From Psychrobacter sp. (GTDB taxonomy: Bacteria; Pseudomonadota; Gammaproteobacteria; Pseudomonadales; Moraxellaceae), in the NCBI RefSeq assembly GCF_030454045.1, contig NZ_JAKDJE010000045.1:1-24723 (forward strand): 24,723 bases of DNA, read 5' to 3'. How positions within the stretch are numbered: position 1 is the stretch's first letter; each line of letters begins with the position of its first letter. Below are positions 8,443 through 16,592 of this stretch, in pieces. Below the pieces are notes generated by a model, which worked only from the letters and a program-made list of their open reading frames with translations, searched no databases and had not been told where the DNA came from. The translations under genes were made by a program, and so were the position numbers.

Positions 8443-9352
8443 TGAAGGTCGTCCATATACAAGCAATTGCAATAAGCGCAAAAACATAGCGTCCGACCCA
8501 GATATTGGCTAAGAATGCTTGAAAGCAAGCCTGCGCATTGCGAGTGGCACAGGCGCTGTTTTGCTTAGCAAACATCATCGCCACCAGCGCTAGGCCAAAT
8601 ACTGGCGTGATACCAAGCGACGTCGGTGCAAAATAATGCCACATAGCCGCACCCATAATGAGCAAAAATAGCATCTGTAGCAGCGAGATGATAACGACAT
8701 CATAGCGGCCAAAGAGTATCGCTGTGGATTTAACCCCAATTTTTAAATCGTCCTCACGATCCGCCATGGCATACTGGGTATCGTATGCTACCGTCCAGCA
8801 CATATAAGCGATAAACAACAGCCAACACCAGATGTCAGGCGCACCTTGTATCGCGACATACGCCATCGGTATCGCCCAGCCAAACGCCGCCGCCAAAAAC
8901 ACTTGCGGCAAATGGGTATAGCGCTTCATAAAAGGGTAAATAAAGGCCAATATGACCGCCCCTAACGACCAATAAAACACTGCGATAGGTAAAAAAAACA
9001 ATAAACTGGCACTGAGTAAGACAAGTATCACAAAAGCTGCGATGGCTTCTTTACCAGATAAGCGCCCATCTGCTAAAGGTCGACCTTTAGTGCGGGTCAC
9101 ATGACCATCTACTTTGCGATCGGCAAAGTCATTAATCGCACAGCCTGCCGCCCGCATAAAAATCGCCCCGAGCGCAAATAATACAAATACTTTTAGGCTG
9201 GGCAAGCCAGCCGTCGCTCCTTGCTGCTGCGCCTCACCCATCGCTGCTAGCATCACGCCCCATAGCGTCGGCCAAAGTAACAGCTCTATACCGACTGGTT
9301 TATCAAAACGGGTCAATTGCAGGTAGGCATGTAGTTTGTCTGAAAATGTCAT
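8435..9352 (-). CDS. ubiA: 4-hydroxybenzoate polyprenyltransferase
   Basis: A 305-residue polytopic membrane prenyltransferase that joins the all-trans polyprenyl chain to 4-hydroxybenzoate in ubiquinone synthesis. The first Asp-rich motif NDFADRKVD is at residues 74-82, followed by TRTKGRPLA. The second, YDTQYAMADREDD, is at 190-202. Both bind the Mg-diphosphate of the prenyl donor. About eight to nine hydrophobic segments are present, and the length is typical. No ubiC gene lies beside it, in contrast to E. coli, and the downstream gene is a DUF4112 protein overlapping its stop. Confidence 0.96.
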   Translation of the reverse strand: MTFSDKLHAYLQLTRFDKPVGIELLLWPTLWGVMLAAMGEAQQQGATAGLPSLKVFVLFALGAIFMRAAGCAINDFADRKVDGHVTRTKGRPLADGRLSGKEAIAAFVILVLLSASLLFFLPIAVFYWSLGAVILAFIYPFMKRYTHLPQVFLAAAFGWAIPMAYVAIQGAPDIWCWLLFIAYMCWTVAYDTQYAMADREDDLKIGVKSTAILFGRYDVVIISLLQMLFLLIMGAAMWHYFAPTSLGITPVFGLALVAMMFAKQNSACATRNAQACFQAFLANIWVGRYVFALIAIACIWTTFNG

Positions 9353-9410
9353 GGTATTTTAATTATCATCAATAAAAAGTTAGGTAGCCAGCTTATATGC
9401 TCGGATAAAT

Positions 9411-9650
9411 TTAATGGATCTGCTGCCATAATTTATTGGCTTCGATCAGCGACAGCTCAGGATATTTTTTGCGTAGGGCTTTTATAGCCGCGATGTCACC
9501 TTTGGCAGCATGCTGACGTAGGCAGGCCAAATAAGCTTGTGTGCCTATTTGCTCACGTAATCGTGCTTTTAGTTGCAGTATCTGTGTGCGTAGCGCGATG
9601 TTGTATAACAGTAGGCCCGCGCCCATGATCCATATGACTAACGTTGACAT
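9411..9650 (-). CDS. Small single-TM protein with an L7/L12 C-terminal-like tail
   Basis: A 79-residue protein from the ATG at 9650, which has AGGAG seven bases upstream. Longer forms starting at 9668 or 9704 lack such a site. Residues about 2-20 form a membrane helix (STLVIWIMGAGLLLYNIAL), followed by a basic coiled segment. The tail GDIAAIKALRKKYPELSLIEANKLW resembles the helix pair of the ribosomal protein L7/L12 C-terminal domain (GxKIxxIKxxRxxxxLxLKEAK), a module seen in other small membrane proteins. The function is unknown. It lies between ubiA and rsmJ on the same strand. Confidence 0.72.
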   Translation of the reverse strand: MSTLVIWIMGAGLLLYNIALRTQILQLKARLREQIGTQAYLACLRQHAAKGDIAAIKALRKKYPELSLIEANKLWQQIH

Positions 9651-9727
9651 TCCGGCTCCTATATCCATTAACTCTAAACACTCAAGCGGATTAACTGAGT
9701 CCATTCATCCTAGTAACAAAACGTCTA

Positions 9728-10621
9728 TCACACAAAGTAACCATCAAAGCGTACCGCTTCGTTATGCCAACTCTCATTGGGCTGTTGATTGGCAAGTGAC
9801 GGTGCAAGCTGTGGGCGCTTTACCACCACGCGGCCTTGTTTGTCACTATCTCTAACAATAGCTTGCGCATGTTGTAGCAGTTGGCGCTCTTCCTCCAGTG
9901 TCGGCGGGCTTGCCAACTGGTGCAAGGCTTGCATATGCTTGCCGACTTTTGCACCTTTGCCGGTCTTGCTGTCTTGGTAGCTGTCTTCTGGAAACATCGG
10001 ATCTAGATAGACCACATCGACGGCTACGGCTTGGTCAGTCGTGTTTTTTTGCAATTGAGCAAAATAACTTAGTGCGTCCGTGTTGATAATAGTTAAGCGC
10101 GCCATCAGCTTTTGCCAGTTGGGCTGTGCACTCATCCGCTGCTGCTCTACCAACAATAGCAATGCCATCAACGGCTGCTGCTCGAACATGGTGACTTGTG
10201 CGCCGGTGCTGGCCAATATCAAACTGTCATGACCGAAGCCCGCCGTTGCATCGATAACACGGCTATCTGCGGTAATCTTCGCTGCTTGCAGCAATAGCTC
10301 AGATTTGCGTCCTGCGCTTACCACGCGGCGCTGCAATTTGTCCCATTCTGGTGACACGCTCAGTCCATCACTGAGCCATGATAGCTTATCTTTTGCATCC
10401 AGTAATAAGATAGGACGAGCAAAGGTTTCGCATAATTGCTGGCGGCGTTTTTGTGTGAATTTCTCCAGTGAGAGCTCGGTCTCTAAAACGATTGGCAGTT
10501 TATGTTCACTCATCAACGACTGTAGGCGCTCAATCTGAGCTTGTTGGCTGTCATTCACATAAAACAATTGGCAATGTACAAAAGCCTCAGAGTCGCTATA
10601 CGCTTGACGCACATCTGTCAT
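9728..10621 (-). CDS. rsmJ: 16S rRNA (guanine-1516 N2)-methyltransferase
   Basis: A SAM-dependent methyltransferase that modifies G1516 of 16S rRNA. The SAM-binding motif DATAGFGHDS lies near residues 124-133 (numbered from the start used here), the catalytic-type motif LDPMFP near 206-211, and the C-terminal VVVKRPQLAPSL block is characteristic of RsmJ. An upstream in-frame ATG at 10630 sits directly against the AAAGG. The ATG at 10621 has that same site at 8-nt spacing, so I prefer it (297 residues). The protein is somewhat longer than E. coli RsmJ (250) because of a longer N-terminal region. Confidence 0.93.
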   Translation of the reverse strand: MTDVRQAYSDSEAFVHCQLFYVNDSQQAQIERLQSLMSEHKLPIVLETELSLEKFTQKRRQQLCETFARPILLLDAKDKLSWLSDGLSVSPEWDKLQRRVVSAGRKSELLLQAAKITADSRVIDATAGFGHDSLILASTGAQVTMFEQQPLMALLLLVEQQRMSAQPNWQKLMARLTIINTDALSYFAQLQKNTTDQAVAVDVVYLDPMFPEDSYQDSKTGKGAKVGKHMQALHQLASPPTLEEERQLLQHAQAIVRDSDKQGRVVVKRPQLAPSLANQQPNESWHNEAVRFDGYFV

Positions 10622-10681
10622 AATCACCATCCTTTTTGCCGCTTGATTGGAGCCTCTAGTATCATAAATAACTTGACCAAT

Positions 10682-11524
10682 TTACCCTGCCATTTGATAC
10701 CCAAAACCCCAAGCCGCTATCAATACAATAACACCCGTAATAATGCGCAGCCACGCAAAAATAGTAAAATCACGGCGACTCACCCACGCCACAAGCAGGC
10801 GAATACAAAGAAGCGCGACAACAAATGATACGATGGTGCCGATACCGAGCACCACCCAGTCTTCACTGCTAGCCAGTACCTCATGATGCTTCGCTAAATC
10901 AAGCAAGCCTGCACCAACGATCACTGGGATACCTAAAAAGAAAGAAAACTCTGCCGAAGCCTTGCGCGAGACGCCAAGCCATAGCGCCCCAATGATCGTC
11001 GATCCTGAGCGTGACGTGCCTGGTATCAGAGCCAGACACTGAAATAGGCCAATCATCAACGCCGTTTTCATGCTGATATCTTCTGCCTCTTTTGCAATGA
11101 TTGGCTTAGGGCGTTTTTCGACATAAAAAATCAGCAGACCACCGATGATAAGCATGATAGCGACTGTGATCGGATTAAACAGATAAGTCTTAATCTCATC
11201 GGCAAAGGTAAAGCCCACCAGCATCACCGGAATAGTGGCGACAATCAGACTCAGCCCCAGCTGCCGTGGGTTGCTCATGCCGTCCGCTTTGCCTGTGATT
11301 AACCCCATCAGCGCTTGCCACAGTCTGCCCCAATAGTCGTATATCACCGCCAAAATAGCACCGAGCTGTACGACAACCACAAACAAATCGACTTTTTCTT
11401 TGGTCCAAAAACCCATCACATCTGCAGATAAAATCAAATAGCCCGTACTAGAGATGGGTAAAAACTCAGTGATACCTTCCACGATACCCATAATGACGGC
11501 TTGAACGAATAAAAGTATATCCAC
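10682..11524 (-). CDS. uppP: Undecaprenyl-diphosphatase UppP (BacA type)
   Basis: A polytopic inner-membrane enzyme that dephosphorylates undecaprenyl pyrophosphate to recycle the lipid carrier for peptidoglycan and other envelope polymers. It is also a known determinant of bacitracin tolerance. The two active-site motifs are clear: EGITEFLPISSTG at residues 16-28 and PGTSRSGST at about 168-176. The frame is open to an ATG at 11554, but the GTG at 11524 follows AGGAAA at good spacing and gives the canonical N-terminus (M/V)DILLFVQAVIMG, 280 residues. Confidence 0.95.
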   Translation of the reverse strand: MDILLFVQAVIMGIVEGITEFLPISSTGYLILSADVMGFWTKEKVDLFVVVVQLGAILAVIYDYWGRLWQALMGLITGKADGMSNPRQLGLSLIVATIPVMLVGFTFADEIKTYLFNPITVAIMLIIGGLLIFYVEKRPKPIIAKEAEDISMKTALMIGLFQCLALIPGTSRSGSTIIGALWLGVSRKASAEFSFFLGIPVIVGAGLLDLAKHHEVLASSEDWVVLGIGTIVSFVVALLCIRLLVAWVSRRDFTIFAWLRIITGVIVLIAAWGFGYQMAG

Positions 11525-11641
11525 AGTAACTTTCCTAAAAACAGACTGGCCCAAAAACAGGCTGAGCTCAGAACAGACCGATTGGCTGTCCTATGTTGAC
11601 GTTGGTTTTATATTGATTCATGCTCACAAAGTATTCAACAG

Positions 11642-12343
11642 TTATGCCTTACCTTGCTCTTTGAGGGTTTTCCAAACTTGATTGCGCAGATATTTTGGTA
11701 GCGCTTGCGCCGCCTCAGTACCGCCAACGTTTGCAAACTGTGCAATGCCAAGCTGCCCGATGACGACAGCATCTGGCCAAATATCGTCATGACACATTTG
11801 CTGATCCTGTAGCGCTAATAGCGGCACGCCATTTCCTGCGATAGGCAGGTTAAGGGCTGTCTGACTATCATAATCTAAAAGCTGCTCAGTACTATCGCTA
11901 TCGTCGGCCACTACTGGCTGCATGATATGGCGTCCTGTCTGATTGTCTGATATTAGCTCGTACTGTCCAAAATAAACTTGCTGCATACGAGCATCAAGCG
12001 CGCTATATAAGCGTGTCAATCCATGCTGCTCATACGCAGACTGTGCGATTGCTTGTAGGCTTGAGACCCCAACGCAAGGCAAATCATGCGCGACAGACAG
12101 CGCCTGTACCACCGCAGTATTGATACGTATACCGCTAAATGCCCCCGGCCCTCGATTAAATATCAGCGCCTGTATATCAGCAAGCTGCAATTGCGCCTCG
12201 GATAATGCCGCATCAATCATTGGTAATATTTGCTGCGTTTGCTCACGTTTGCCTTTTTCAGTGCGGCTCGATAACACTTGCCCACTCGAATCTAAAATCG
12301 CGATCGAGCACTGATCGAACACGGTATCCATTGCTAAAAACAT
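11642..12343 (-). CDS. tsaB: tRNA threonylcarbamoyladenosine biosynthesis protein TsaB
   Basis: A 233-residue protein of the ASKHA fold. It acts as the scaffold partner of TsaD and TsaE in forming t6A37 on ANN-decoding tRNAs. The N-terminus MFLAMDTVFDQCSIAI is the phosphate-1-like segment, and RGPGAFSGIRI at about 64-74 is the family variant of GPGSFTGLRIG. A GTG immediately precedes the ATG; GAGG five bases before the ATG favours 12343 as the start. The region after residue 130 is variable, as in other TsaB proteins. It lies upstream of uppP in the same direction with a 117-bp gap. Confidence 0.94.
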   Translation of the reverse strand: MFLAMDTVFDQCSIAILDSSGQVLSSRTEKGKREQTQQILPMIDAALSEAQLQLADIQALIFNRGPGAFSGIRINTAVVQALSVAHDLPCVGVSSLQAIAQSAYEQHGLTRLYSALDARMQQVYFGQYELISDNQTGRHIMQPVVADDSDSTEQLLDYDSQTALNLPIAGNGVPLLALQDQQMCHDDIWPDAVVIGQLGIAQFANVGGTEAAQALPKYLRNQVWKTLKEQGKA

Positions 12344-12542
12344 CACAACCTCGGCTTATACTTTGGTATTCTAAATGGGTTTGTCAGATTTTAATAATTT
12401 TTAATAGCCATTTATTATTTATGTACTATCAAAATTTAGACAGAATGAAACAGCGCCTATCATAGCATTTAGGCTAAATGAATTTTATCAATTTCTACGC
12501 TTTTCCACACTTTATTCATCTGTACTTATTCATAGCTAACCA

Positions 12543-12574
12543 TAAAAAACCCTAAAGCTTAGGTAGCTTTAGGG
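12543..12574 (-). terminator. Intrinsic terminator of ffh
   Basis: CCCTAAAGCT at 12550-12559 pairs with AGCTTTAGGG at 12565-12574 around a 5-nt loop. On the minus strand the 10-bp stem is followed by TTTTTT. It lies about 40 bases past the ffh stop. Confidence 0.88.
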
Positions 12575-12610
12575 CCTATATAAAATACTTTCAGTATGCA
12601 TCACGATGGC

Positions 12611-14149
12611 TTAGAAGCGTGTTTTAAACTTCTTTGGCGCTTGGTTTTGCATTTCTTGCATCTGCTTTTGCATCTCTTCGGTGCTTGGCATATTGTTCGG
12701 ATCCAGTCCCATTTGCTTGGCCATTTGTTCTGGATTCACGTCTTTAGTGCCTGGTTGACCGCCGCCAAACAATGGGCCGCCACCGCCTGCGCTGCCACCA
12801 CCCATGAGGCCTTGCATCGACTTCATCATTTTACTGATGCCTTCTGGTTTTGAGATCATTTTCATCATTTTTGCCATTTGCTTGTGCTGCTTGAGCAAAC
12901 GGTTGACGTCCTGAATCTCACGACCTGAACCTGCAGCAATGCGGCGCTTACGGCTTGGATTGATTTTATCAGGATTTTTGCGCTCAAAGGGCGTCATGGA
13001 ATTGATCAATGCTTCCATCTCGCGCACTTTTTCTTCTGGCTTTGCCCCTTCAACTGCTTTTTGCATCTCAGAGCCGCCCATGCCTGGCATTTTATCTAAA
13101 AACCCTGCCATGCCACCCATACTTTTCATTTGCTGAAATTGAGTCAACAGATCCTCAAGGTCGAAATCACCGCCCTTTTGTATCTTTTTCGCCATTTTTT
13201 CGGCTTTATCACGGTCGATTTTTTGTTCGACTTCTTCAACCAAACTCAGTACGTCGCCCATACCAAGGATACGCTGGGCAATACGCTCAGGGTGGAATAG
13301 CTCTAACTCGTCTAGTTTTTCACCGCGACCCAAGAACTTAATTGGCTTGCCGGTGATAGCACGTACAGACAGCGCCGCACCGCCGCGCGCATCACCATCG
13401 GTCTTGGTGAGGATAACGCCTGTTAGCGGTAGCGCATCATTAAAGGCTTTTGCGGTATTGGCGGCATCTTGACCCGTCATTGCATCGACGACGAATAGTG
13501 TCTCAGATGGGTTAACCGCAGCCGTTAGCGCTTTGATCTCATCCATCATGGTATCGTCGATATGTAGACGACCCGCGGTATCAATAATCAGAATATCTTG
13601 ATATTGGATTTTGGCTTCTTCAATCGCACGCTTTGCGATATCGATTGGATTTTCATCCGTGCTTGAGTTCACAAACTTGGCATTTACCTGACCGGCGACT
13701 TGCTCAAGCTGTTTAATCGCCGCTGGACGGTAGACGTCGGCCGATACCAGCATCACCTTTTTCTTTTGGCGTTCTTGTAGATATTTGGCCAATTTACCAG
13801 CGGTGGTCGTTTTACCAGCCCCTTGCAAACCTGCTAGCAAATAGACAACGGGCGGTTTGCCTGTCATCTCTAACTGCTGATTGGCACTGCCCATCATTTC
13901 AGTCAACTCGTCGTGTACGATCTTGACAAATGCTTGACCTGGCGCTAGCTCTTTTAGCACTTCAGCACCAAGCGCTTGCTCTTTGACGCGTTTGACGAAA
14001 TCACGAGTGATAGGTAGCGCCACGTCAGCTTCTAACAATGCCATACGCACTTCGCGCAGCGTGTCTTTGATATTGTCTTCAGTCAGTTGTCCAGATCCTA
14101 CGATATTACGTAGGCTGGACGATAAGCGTTCTGTTAAGGTATCAAACAT
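12611..14149 (-). CDS. ffh: Signal recognition particle protein Ffh
   Basis: The 512-residue SRP54 GTPase that binds signal sequences and 4.5S RNA and delivers ribosomes to FtsY at the membrane. The N domain covers about 1-95. The G domain shows GLQGAGKTTTAGKL (107-120), SADVYRPAA, DTAGRLHID (190-198), TKTDGDARGG (248-257) and FLGRGEKLDELELFHPERI. The methionine-rich M domain has RKRRIAAGSGREIQDVN, the RNA-binding region. The C-terminus from about 449 is a Gly-rich linker followed by a Met/Gln-rich helix, making it about 60 residues longer than E. coli Ffh (453). The ATG has GAGAG six bases upstream. Confidence 0.97.
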   Translation of the reverse strand: MFDTLTERLSSSLRNIVGSGQLTEDNIKDTLREVRMALLEADVALPITRDFVKRVKEQALGAEVLKELAPGQAFVKIVHDELTEMMGSANQQLEMTGKPPVVYLLAGLQGAGKTTTAGKLAKYLQERQKKKVMLVSADVYRPAAIKQLEQVAGQVNAKFVNSSTDENPIDIAKRAIEEAKIQYQDILIIDTAGRLHIDDTMMDEIKALTAAVNPSETLFVVDAMTGQDAANTAKAFNDALPLTGVILTKTDGDARGGAALSVRAITGKPIKFLGRGEKLDELELFHPERIAQRILGMGDVLSLVEEVEQKIDRDKAEKMAKKIQKGGDFDLEDLLTQFQQMKSMGGMAGFLDKMPGMGGSEMQKAVEGAKPEEKVREMEALINSMTPFERKNPDKINPSRKRRIAAGSGREIQDVNRLLKQHKQMAKMMKMISKPEGISKMMKSMQGLMGGGSAGGGGPLFGGGQPGTKDVNPEQMAKQMGLDPNNMPSTEEMQKQMQEMQNQAPKKFKTRF

Positions 14150-14337
14150 AAATAACTCTCAATTAAAATGGTTTTCAATTAAATAATACGCAATTAAAAT
14201 AACTTTTAATAAAAATGGTGGTGACTCAAACCATTCATCAATATAGTCGGATAGTCAATAAAATACTGAGGATGCTCTGATAAAAAATCATATTATCAAT
14301 ACTATAGCATCAACACGGCTCAAAACTTATAGTGGTT

Positions 14338-14366
14338 TTGCAAAACTTGGCTCTAATATTTATAAG
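14338..14366 (+). promoter_or_regulatory. Candidate sigma-70 promoter 1 for the CcsA-type gene
   Basis: TTGCAA at 14338-14343 and TATAAG at 14361-14366 are separated by 17 bp, the ideal spacing. The -35 lies within the palindrome GTTTTGCAAAAC (14335-14346), which could be an operator. The leader to the GTG start would be about 180 nt. This is a prediction from motifs only. Confidence 0.4.
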
Positions 14367-14389
14367 TGACTTACGATATATTTTGCGGA

Positions 14390-14417
14390 TTGATGCTTTG
14401 TCAATCATATTTATAAG
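14390..14417 (+). promoter_or_regulatory. Candidate sigma-70 promoter 2 for the CcsA-type gene
   Basis: TTGATG at 14390-14395 and TATAAG at 14412-14417 are separated by 16 bp. The segment GATTGA(N7)TCAATC at the -35 is an inverted repeat that could bind a regulator. The -10 is the second copy of the ATATTTATAAG direct repeat. Predicted from motifs only. Confidence 0.4.
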
Positions 14418-14553
14418 CAATAAGTAAGATGATGCTCAACTGGCAACCATTTTATGATAAATTGGACGATTATTCTAATCATTCCGATAATACTATTTTA
14501 TCGACACATTGAGCGGCATATTTATGCTCAATATAAGATGAGGCTTTTTATCT

Positions 14554-15345
14554 GTGCACCTTGCATTTTTACTTGCTAGCATGGCTTATATCTTGGTCAG
14601 TTGCCATATTGGTTGGTCACTGATTGCTGATAAACCTATCCATAAGCGCATCAGTTTGGGATTGCTGCTGGTCGGTATGGCCGCACATGCGACGCTGCTC
14701 TATCCGTATGTCGTGACTCTGTATGGTCTAAACTTCAACTTGTTTAACATCATCAGCCTGACCAGTTTATTTTTCCTATTCTTTTATCTGTTATTCTGTT
14801 TATACCGCCCTATTCTGAGTCTGGGCATTTTGGCGTCCCCTACTGCGCTGCTGGGCATGACGGTAGGTTATGTTGGTCGCGCGCCTTATCAACCACTAAC
14901 TGACGTCAGTGTCGGGCTTGAGGCTCACATACTCCTCTCATTAGCGGCTTATTGTGTGCTGTTGATGGCGGCAGTACAAGCGCTATTTTTGCGTCTACAA
15001 ATTCGCGAGCTGAAACATCATACCATTCACCGCTTTTGGGTCAATAAGCTCCCTTCATTGCAGAGTATGGAGAGTCTATTATTCGATATGCTCTTGGTCG
15101 GCTTTGTATTACTCAGTATCGCACTGGGGATTGGGTTTATCTATGTCGAAGATTTGATGGCACAGCATATCGTGCACAAAACAGTATTTAGTCTGCTATC
15201 GTGGTTATTGTTTGGTACGTTGCTGCTTGGCAATTGGCGCGCAGGATGGCGCGGTAAACGCGCTGCCAACATTACCATTTATGCCTTTATTCTGTTAGCG
15301 ATTGGCTTTGTGGGTAGTAAGTTTGTTTTGGAGATGCTGATATAA
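14554..15345 (+). CDS. CcsA/HemX-like cytochrome c assembly family membrane protein (YpjD type)
   Basis: A 263-residue protein with about eight membrane helices. The C-terminal half carries the cytochrome-c-assembly domain pattern: LEAHILLSLAAYCVLLMAA, then IALGIGFIY, HKTVFSLLSWLLFGTLLL, and GWRGKRAANITIYAF. Its position divergent from ffh is the conserved location of YpjD in gammaproteobacteria. The family name suggests haem handling, but the YpjD role itself is not settled. The start is GTG at 14554, the only sensible start before the first helix, with a GAGG-like sequence about 12 bases upstream. It ends at a terminator at 15363-15400. Confidence 0.87.
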   Translation: MHLAFLLASMAYILVSCHIGWSLIADKPIHKRISLGLLLVGMAAHATLLYPYVVTLYGLNFNLFNIISLTSLFFLFFYLLFCLYRPILSLGILASPTALLGMTVGYVGRAPYQPLTDVSVGLEAHILLSLAAYCVLLMAAVQALFLRLQIRELKHHTIHRFWVNKLPSLQSMESLLFDMLLVGFVLLSIALGIGFIYVEDLMAQHIVHKTVFSLLSWLLFGTLLLGNWRAGWRGKRAANITIYAFILLAIGFVGSKFVLEMLI

Positions 15346-15362
15346 AACATAGCAACATAAAC

Positions 15363-15400
15363 AAGGCAATCAGTAACTGTTGCTACTGACCGCCTTTTTT
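15363..15400 (+). terminator. Intrinsic terminator after the CcsA-type gene
   Basis: A 13-bp imperfect stem (15363-15375 with 15384-15396, 11 of 13 positions paired, 8-nt loop) is followed by T6 on the plus strand. Read on the minus strand it lies 22 bp past the purU stop but has only a weak T-run, so it serves purU less clearly. Confidence 0.8.
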
Positions 15401-15421
15401 ATCTCATTTACTACTGGTTTT

Positions 15422-16372
15422 TTAGTTAAAAACGACGGTCTTGTTACCTGCTACAATCACACGATTCTGCACATGCCAATTGACAGCACGCGCCAATACA
15501 TTGCGCTCAATATCACGCCCAATCGCACGCAACTCTGTCACCCCCTGACGGTGGGTCACACGGTGTACGTCTTGCTCGATGATAGGCCCTTGATCGAGCT
15601 CGGCGGTGACATAGTGCGCTGTTGCGCCGATAAGTTTGACACCTTTGTCATAGGCTTGACGGTACGGATCGGCACCGACAAACGCTGGCAAAAATGAGTG
15701 ATGGATATTAATCACCTGCATCGGCCAGCGTTTGACAAAATCGGACGACAATATCTGCATATAACGCGCCAATACCAATAAGTCATTGCCTGCCATCAGC
15801 TGATGGATTTGCTCTTCTGCCTCTGACTTATTGTCTTTGGTCACGGGGACATGGTGAAAGGCAATGCCGAAGTTTTCGACCGCTTGCTGTAAATCAGGGT
15901 GGTTGCTGACCACACAAGTAATATCACAATCGAGCAAGCCGCGCTGATGACGCCATAATAAGTCCAATAACGCATGATCGAACTTTGACACCAAGATACC
16001 GACCTTGGTCTTCGTGGCATTGTTGTGTAGCCGCCACGTCATGTTGTGGCGCTTAGCAACTGTATGCGCAAAGCTGGCCTCAAAGTTATCCATAATTTCG
16101 CTTAAGCCTGCCAACGCAAACTCTAAACGCATAAAGTACTGCCCGCCCTCATGCGCGGTGGAGTACTGATCCAAGGTGATGATGTTCGCGCCATAGCGAT
16201 GGATGAATTCAGATACCGCTTGGACGATGCCCGCTTGGTCGCGGCACTTAATGAGTAGCGTCGCGGTATCGATAGCTACTGTCGTTTGCGAAGATTTTGC
16301 TGATGTACTTGGCAATGACACAGCTGTATTGTCGCTTGGTGTGGTGTTACTTGGTGTTGTTTTACTTAGCAT
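15422..16372 (-). CDS. purU: Formyltetrahydrofolate deformylase
   Basis: A 316-residue enzyme that hydrolyses 10-formyl-THF to THF and formate, balancing one-carbon pools and supplying formate to PurT. An ACT domain is seen at about 37-110 (RDQAGIVQAVSEFIHRYGANI). The formyltransferase fold follows from 123 (VGILVSKFDHALLDLL), with catalytic NIHHSFLPAFVGADPY at 222-237 and ELDQGPIIEQD at 258-268, where His225 and Asp260 match the family catalytic residues. The first 33 residues are an extra Ser/Thr-rich tail not usual in the family (E. coli PurU is 280). No alternative ATG exists after it. Confidence 0.95.
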   Translation of the reverse strand: MLSKTTPSNTTPSDNTAVSLPSTSAKSSQTTVAIDTATLLIKCRDQAGIVQAVSEFIHRYGANIITLDQYSTAHEGGQYFMRLEFALAGLSEIMDNFEASFAHTVAKRHNMTWRLHNNATKTKVGILVSKFDHALLDLLWRHQRGLLDCDITCVVSNHPDLQQAVENFGIAFHHVPVTKDNKSEAEEQIHQLMAGNDLLVLARYMQILSSDFVKRWPMQVINIHHSFLPAFVGADPYRQAYDKGVKLIGATAHYVTAELDQGPIIEQDVHRVTHRQGVTELRAIGRDIERNVLARAVNWHVQNRVIVAGNKTVVFN

Positions 16373-16528
16373 AATGCGCCCAATTCAAAAAACAAAGCTA
16401 TCAGCTCTACATGGTCATGCTGATAGCAAAAATCTAATAAAAGTATAAGAAACCGACTATTCTAATCGTTTTTGCAAAACTTTGCTGATTGAGTTGCTTG
16501 TATTTGGTTATTAAGATTATAAATGCAA

Positions 16529-16555
16529 AAACCCCCAACGCGGGGTTGGGGGTTT
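16529..16555 (-). terminator. Strong intrinsic terminator after the giant lipoprotein gene
   Basis: AAACCCCCAAC at 16529-16539 pairs with GTTGGGGGTTT at 16545-16555 around a 5-nt loop. On the minus strand the stem ends in a T5 run (TTTTTGC). It lies about 40 bases past the stop of the large gene and separates it from purU, which is on the same strand, so the large gene is probably transcribed alone. Confidence 0.9.
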
Positions 16556-16592
16556 ATAAAATGCTAATCTTATACATAAGAGTTATGAATCA

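Larger units (their letters stand above)
14150..14553. other. AT-rich divergent control region between ffh and the CcsA-type gene
   Basis: This 404-bp gap has no ORF of substance. Near ffh, the octamer CAATTAAA occurs three times at 14160, 14176 and 14191. Toward the plus-strand gene there are two promoter-like hexamer pairs sharing an 11-bp direct repeat (ATATTTATAAG at 14356 and 14407). A 12-bp perfect palindrome, GTTTTGCAAAAC, lies at 14335-14346. No RNA gene was recognised. Confidence 0.6.

Noticed and set aside
8443..8487. Upstream extension of the DUF4112 protein
   Set aside because: The extra 15 residues lie inside ubiA and are unlike the family; the ATG at 8442 fits the coupled overlap better.
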